A stretch of 10,099 nucleotides of DNA. Source: Caldifarciminota bacterium. GTDB lineage: Bacteria > Hydrothermota > Hydrothermia > B15-G9 > WFZT01. The DNA is taken from positions 1-10,099 of the forward strand of contig JALXCE010000358.1 in assembly GCA_026991055.1 (NCBI GenBank), in the 5' to 3' direction. A program made the position numbers and the translations under genes. The notes under the pieces were generated by a model. The model had not been told where the DNA came from. It searched no databases and saw nothing but the letters and a program-made list of their open reading frames with translations. Positions 6,897 through 10,099 of the stretch are shown here, one piece after another. Position 1 is the stretch's first letter. Each line of letters starts with the position of its first letter.

Positions 6897-6899
6897 AAT

Positions 6900-6926
6900 A
6901 AGAATTTTGCCCTTTTCGCAATTCTT
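6900..6926. repeat. Weak AT-rich inverted repeat upstream of the GH57 gene
   Basis: AAGAATT (6900-6906) and AATTCTT (6920-6926) can pair over 7 bp with a 13-nt loop. Base composition makes such pairings likely by chance. It may be part of the region upstream of the GH57 promoter, but no operator motif is recognised. Confidence 0.25.
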
Positions 6927-6987
6927 TCACCCTCCAAGCAAATGACGAGGAAATTTTAAAGAGAATTTCTCCCTCATCCTCTCAAAT

Positions 6988-7017
6988 TTGAAAAAACTGC
7001 AAGCATTGTCCTATAAT
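6988..7017 (+). promoter_or_regulatory. Promoter for the GH57-galT2 operon, placed for a leaderless mRNA
   Basis: TTGAAA (6988-6993) and a perfect TATAAT (7012-7017) are 18 nt apart. The expected start near 7024 lies about 3 nt before the ATG at 7027. The TTG that opens the longest reading frame here is the first three bases of the -35 box, which argues against it being the real start. Confidence 0.7.
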
Positions 7018-7026
7018 ACTTCCAGC

Positions 7027-9048
7027 ATGGTAAATCTACTTTTTGGCATACATTGCCACCAGCCGGTGGGTAACTTCGATTACGTTATCAAACACGCCTT
7101 CGAGAAATCCTACAAACCTTTCCTCGAGACACTTTACAACTACCCTGATTTCAAGTTTTCCATCCACTATACAGGCCCACTTTTAGAATGGATTGAGCAA
7201 AACGAGCCTGAATTCTTTGAAATCATCCGCGAAATGGTCAGCAGGAAGCAGGTGGAAATATTCGTCAGTGGATTCTATGAACCTGTACTTGCTTCTATTC
7301 CGGAGAATGATCGCGGGGCACAAATTCTTATTGCCCGTGAATACGCCATTAGAAAGTTTCACTACATGCCCGATGGTCTATGGCTTACCGAACGGGTCTG
7401 GGACCCATCAATCGTGAAATCCCTTATCAAATCTGGCATTAACTACGTTCTCGTTGACGACTTCCACTTTCTGTCGGCAGGGTTTGACAAAGCTAACCTC
7501 CACGGCTATTACCTCACAGAGTCTGAGGGGCAAACCCTCGGAATATTCCCAATTGATGAGAAACTCCGCTATCTAACCCCATTTAGACCAGTTGATGAAA
7601 CCCTAAAATATCTGAAAGAGCTACATGAAAGCCAGAAAGAAGCTGCCATCATCTTTGACGACGGGGAAAAATTCGGCATCTGGCCCGGGACCCACGACTG
7701 GGTTTACAAAAAAGGATGGCTCAAAAAATTCATAGAAGGCATTCTATCCCTCGACTTTGTCCGGACTTCAACCTACAGGGAATTTTACGAATCACATAAG
7801 CCCTTAGGAAGAGCCTACCTTCCTACAGCTTCCTATTTTGAGATGAGCGAATGGTCTCTGATGCCTGAAAAAGCCCTTAAATTCGTGGAATTTGTTAACA
7901 GACTCAAATCCGAAGGCATATTCGAGGAAAACAAAATTTTTGTCCGTGGGGGAATCTGGCAAAATTTCCTTGTAAAATACAGTGAAGCTAACAGAATGCA
8001 CAAAAAGATGGTTTATATTTCCCGGGAGCTCAAGGACACTCCCATGGAGGAGAAAATTCCCATCTACAGGGCTCAATGCAACGATGCCTATTGGCATGGA
8101 ATCTTTGGTGGACTCTATCTTCCACATCTTAGACGTGCGAACTATTCAAACCTGCTTGAAGCTGAGCGAAACCTCCCTGCACCAATCTTTGAAGAAATCG
8201 ACATTGATTGTGACGGCTTTTATGAAATCTATGCGAGGACAAAATTTATCGTCGCGCAGATAAAGCCATCCTACGGTGGTGCCCTAACAGAGCTTTCCTC
8301 CCTCAAACAGGCATTAAACTTTCAGGACATCCTAATGAGAAGATTTGAGCACTACCACAAGGGCCTTGAAGAGACACACCATAATGACAGCGGAGTGGCC
8401 TCCATACACGAGATGCCCAAAAAAGTTGACAGAAAAAAACTGATTTACGATTGGTCAGAGAAATTTTCGTTACTTGACCACTTTATTGAAGGTTCTCCCG
8501 AGGCAAAGAGCCTTGCCCGCGTTGAATTTAAAGAACTGGGAGACTTTGTTAATCAGCCATACGAGTACGTCATGGAGAAAAATGGGGTAAAGCTCCACCG
8601 CTCTGGTGGTGTATTCGATGGGGAAAAACGCCTAATCGAGATTGAAAAAGATATAACTATCCCGCTCGAGAGACCTGAGGTTATTGCAAAATACAGGATT
8701 TCTGGAAGGTCGGGCAATGCAGTTTTTGCCGTGGAATTGAATTTCTCCATGCCCTCTGCCGATTCAAAAGCATCCCGTATCATCCTTGATGGCAAAATCA
8801 TCGGCAGTTTCCACGACATACTTAATGCGAGGGGACACGAACTCATTTTAGACGACACCGTTTTCAACACAGCCGTAAAGCTCAGAAGTGAAAGGGAAAC
8901 AGTTTTCAGGATATTCCCGGTTTATACTGTATCACAATCTGAGAGTGGTCTTGATTACACGTATCAGGAGACGGGAATTTTTATGTTTTTTGGTCCGGTT
9001 GAAGGGATATTTGAAAACACAATAACTATTTCGATACCTGGAGGATGA
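7027..9048 (+). CDS. GH57 4-alpha-glucanotransferase / alpha-amylase
   Basis: The 673-residue protein matches the length and motif order of the Thermococcus litoralis glucanotransferase/Pyrococcus furiosus amylase type of GH57: HCHQP (9-13), SGFYEP (81-86), WLTERVW (119-125) with the nucleophile Glu122, FDDGEKFGIWPGTHDW (210-225) with the acid/base Asp at 211 or 212, and QCNDAYWHG (350-358). The catalytic barrel is followed by a helical region (about 280-380) and a beta-rich C-terminal domain (about 395-673, DUF1925/1926-like). It would cut and transfer alpha-1,4-glucan segments (EC 2.4.1.25) or hydrolyse them. No signal peptide is seen, so it acts in the cytoplasm on glycogen or imported maltodextrin. 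ATG 7027 gives the family's usual MVNLLFGIH start; there is no SD and the promoter's -10 box ends 9 nt upstream, so translation is probably leaderless. A TTG at 6988 lies in the -35 box. The gene is followed by galT2 after 1 nt. Confidence 0.9.
   Translation: MVNLLFGIHCHQPVGNFDYVIKHAFEKSYKPFLETLYNYPDFKFSIHYTGPLLEWIEQNEPEFFEIIREMVSRKQVEIFVSGFYEPVLASIPENDRGAQILIAREYAIRKFHYMPDGLWLTERVWDPSIVKSLIKSGINYVLVDDFHFLSAGFDKANLHGYYLTESEGQTLGIFPIDEKLRYLTPFRPVDETLKYLKELHESQKEAAIIFDDGEKFGIWPGTHDWVYKKGWLKKFIEGILSLDFVRTSTYREFYESHKPLGRAYLPTASYFEMSEWSLMPEKALKFVEFVNRLKSEGIFEENKIFVRGGIWQNFLVKYSEANRMHKKMVYISRELKDTPMEEKIPIYRAQCNDAYWHGIFGGLYLPHLRRANYSNLLEAERNLPAPIFEEIDIDCDGFYEIYARTKFIVAQIKPSYGGALTELSSLKQALNFQDILMRRFEHYHKGLEETHHNDSGVASIHEMPKKVDRKKLIYDWSEKFSLLDHFIEGSPEAKSLARVEFKELGDFVNQPYEYVMEKNGVKLHRSGGVFDGEKRLIEIEKDITIPLERPEVIAKYRISGRSGNAVFAVELNFSMPSADSKASRIILDGKIIGSFHDILNARGHELILDDTVFNTAVKLRSERETVFRIFPVYTVSQSESGLDYTYQETGIFMFFGPVEGIFENTITISIPGG
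9040..9044 (+). promoter_or_regulatory. Shine-Dalgarno for galT2 inside the end of the GH57 gene
   Basis: GGAGG forms part of the last codons of the GH57 gene and lies 5 nt before the galT2 ATG at 9050. With a 1-nt gap between TGA and ATG, this is a translational coupling arrangement. Confidence 0.8.
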
Positions 9049-9049
9049 A

Positions 9050-10081
9050 ATGCCAGAGTTAAGATATGACCCAATACGCCAGAGATGGACAATAATCTCT
9101 ATTGAACGAGGCAGGAGACCTCACGAGTATGTTACCGAAAAGGAAGAGGTGAAGAAAGTAGACTCCTGCCCATTTGATTATGGGAACGAGCAGAGAACTC
9201 CGCCTGAGATATATGCCATTTCTGACCAACCGAGGCAGCCAAATACACCTGGCTGGAAGGTCAGAGTGGTGCCTAATAAGTATCCGGCACTGAGAATCGA
9301 GGGAGAGTTAAAAAGGGAAGGAGTTGGCCTCTTTGATGTGGTCTCTGGAATCGGAGCCCATGAAGTGATCATCGAAACACCTGACCACAACCGAGAAATG
9401 AGCGACAGAACCCCCGAGGAAATCGCGCTGGTCCTGAAAGCCTATAAAGAGAGACTCCTTGATCTGAGAAAGGATACTCGCTTCAGGTACATCCTGGTTT
9501 TTAAAAATCACGGTAAGGATGCAGGGGCATCTCTTTCGCATCCGCATTCACAGCTAATAGCTACGCCGATTTTCCCGCCCGTGGTTAAAGCAGAGCTTGT
9601 AAGCGCACGTGAGCATTATTTGAGGAAAGAGCGCTGTATTTTCTGCGACATCATAAAACAGGAGCTCACATTGAGAGACAGGATCGTATGGGAAAGCGAC
9701 AAATATGTTTTATGGGAACCATTTGCCTCTTCCTTCCCCTTTGAAACGTGGTTATTCCCCAAATACCACTCTCACGATTTTGCTCTACTTCCTGATGAGG
9801 AACTCTACGACCTTGCAGTGGCACTAAAGGAGATGCTTGTAAGGATAAAGGCCTTATTAAATGATCCCCCGTACAACATGGTGCTTCATACTGCTCCTCC
9901 ACCCCATCCGAGGCCGGGACACGCGGATTACTGGGAAACCCTCGAATTTGATTTTCACTGGCATATTGAATTAATTCCAAGAATCACAAAAATCGCGGGG
10001 TTTGAATGGGGATCAGGTCTTCACATAAATCCAACTCCCCCAGAAGAGGCAGCAAAATATTTGAGAGAAGTTGAAATTTAG
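9050..10081 (+). CDS. galT: GalT-family sugar-1-phosphate nucleotidyltransferase, paralogue 2 (GalT2)
   Basis: This 343-residue protein is a paralogue of the one at 3672-4628, with the same layout: DPIRQRWTIISIERG, TPPEIY, KVRVVPNKYPAL, GAHEVIIETPDH (His104), active site HPHSQ (164-168, nucleophile His166), PFASSFPFETW and DFHWHIE (301-307). The second zinc pair CIFC (196-199) with His240 and the HWH histidines is complete. The first pair is CPFD (40-43), so the second Cys is replaced by Asp. It also has a longer loop near 282-296 (PPPHPRPGHADYW) that is absent from GalT1. Its tie to a cytoplasmic alpha-glucan enzyme suggests work on glucose-1-phosphate or NDP-glucose (uridylyltransferase, or an ADP-/UDP-glucose phosphorylase) rather than dedicated galactose catabolism, but the reaction cannot be decided from sequence. 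The family assignment is secure and the gene symbol is a family label. Confidence 0.87.
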   Translation: MPELRYDPIRQRWTIISIERGRRPHEYVTEKEEVKKVDSCPFDYGNEQRTPPEIYAISDQPRQPNTPGWKVRVVPNKYPALRIEGELKREGVGLFDVVSGIGAHEVIIETPDHNREMSDRTPEEIALVLKAYKERLLDLRKDTRFRYILVFKNHGKDAGASLSHPHSQLIATPIFPPVVKAELVSAREHYLRKERCIFCDIIKQELTLRDRIVWESDKYVLWEPFASSFPFETWLFPKYHSHDFALLPDEELYDLAVALKEMLVRIKALLNDPPYNMVLHTAPPPHPRPGHADYWETLEFDFHWHIELIPRITKIAGFEWGSGLHINPTPPEEAAKYLREVEI

Positions 10082-10090
10082 CTAATTTAA

Positions 10091-10099
10091 AACGAGGAG
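10091..10099 (+). promoter_or_regulatory. Probable ribosome binding site of the next gene
   Basis: ACGAGGAG ends the window, 10 nt after the galT2 stop. A GAGGAG placed here predicts a start codon about 5-9 nt beyond the edge, so the GH57-galT2 operon likely has a third gene. Confidence 0.5.

Noticed and set aside
6827..6898. A 23-codon TTG frame through the 12-bp palindrome
   Set aside because: It exists only because the GC-rich palindrome lacks stops; no SD.
7804..8127. Minus-strand open frame within the GH57 gene, and similar antisense frames elsewhere
   Set aside because: Shadows of well-supported genes with no recognisable motifs or SD sites.

Overview
The window shows a heterotrophic, Gram-negative bacterium, probably anaerobic and possibly thermophilic. 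The evidence is indirect. There is a DUF5916-type outer-membrane beta-barrel (needs an outer membrane), a GH57 alpha-glucan enzyme of the type best known from hyperthermophiles, compact gene packing, SD-led and apparently leaderless genes, and sigma70-like promoters. This mix would fit an uncultured FCB-like lineage (for example the WOR-3/Hydrothermae kind), but nothing here fixes the taxon. No mobile element, CRISPR array, tRNA or rRNA was seen.

Layout. (1) 1-1030, minus strand: the N-terminal 343 codons of a ChlI/BchI-type AAA+ ATPase, running off the left edge. (2) 1031-1288: a divergent intergenic region with a promoter for each side and a perfect 8-bp palindrome. (3) 1289-4628, plus strand: a tight three-gene operon, fabH (KAS III), then a two-part family 2 glycosyltransferase, then a galT-family nucleotidyltransferase (GalT1). 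Gaps are +3 and -8 nt. (4) 4629-4858: a leader with a good promoter, a possible 40-codon ORF carrying an in-frame repeat, and a terminator-like hairpin with an alternative pairing. It precedes (5) 4859-6793, a DUF5916 outer-membrane protein with an N-terminal CBM9-like region. (6) 6794-7026: a 12-bp palindrome and a promoter whose -10 box ends 9 nt before the next start codon. (7) 7027-9048: a GH57 4-alpha-glucanotransferase/alpha-amylase, and 1 nt later (8) 9050-10081, a second galT-family gene (GalT2). The last bases look like a ribosome binding site, so that operon probably continues beyond the window.

How the genes fit together (inference). GH57 remodels alpha-glucans, and the two GalT-family proteins interconvert sugar 1-phosphates and nucleotide sugars, either as Leloir GalT or as NDP-sugar phosphorylases. 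The glycosyltransferase would consume nucleotide sugars to build a surface glycan or glycolipid, and FabH starts fatty-acid chains for the membrane. The window therefore reads as alpha-glucan/nucleotide-sugar metabolism beside envelope building.

The most notable points are the reciprocal loss of one cysteine in each of two CxxC pairs between the GalT paralogs, the probably leaderless GH57 and ChlI messages, a degenerate GT2-like half fused in front of an intact GT2 domain, and an attenuator-like leader before the barrel gene.
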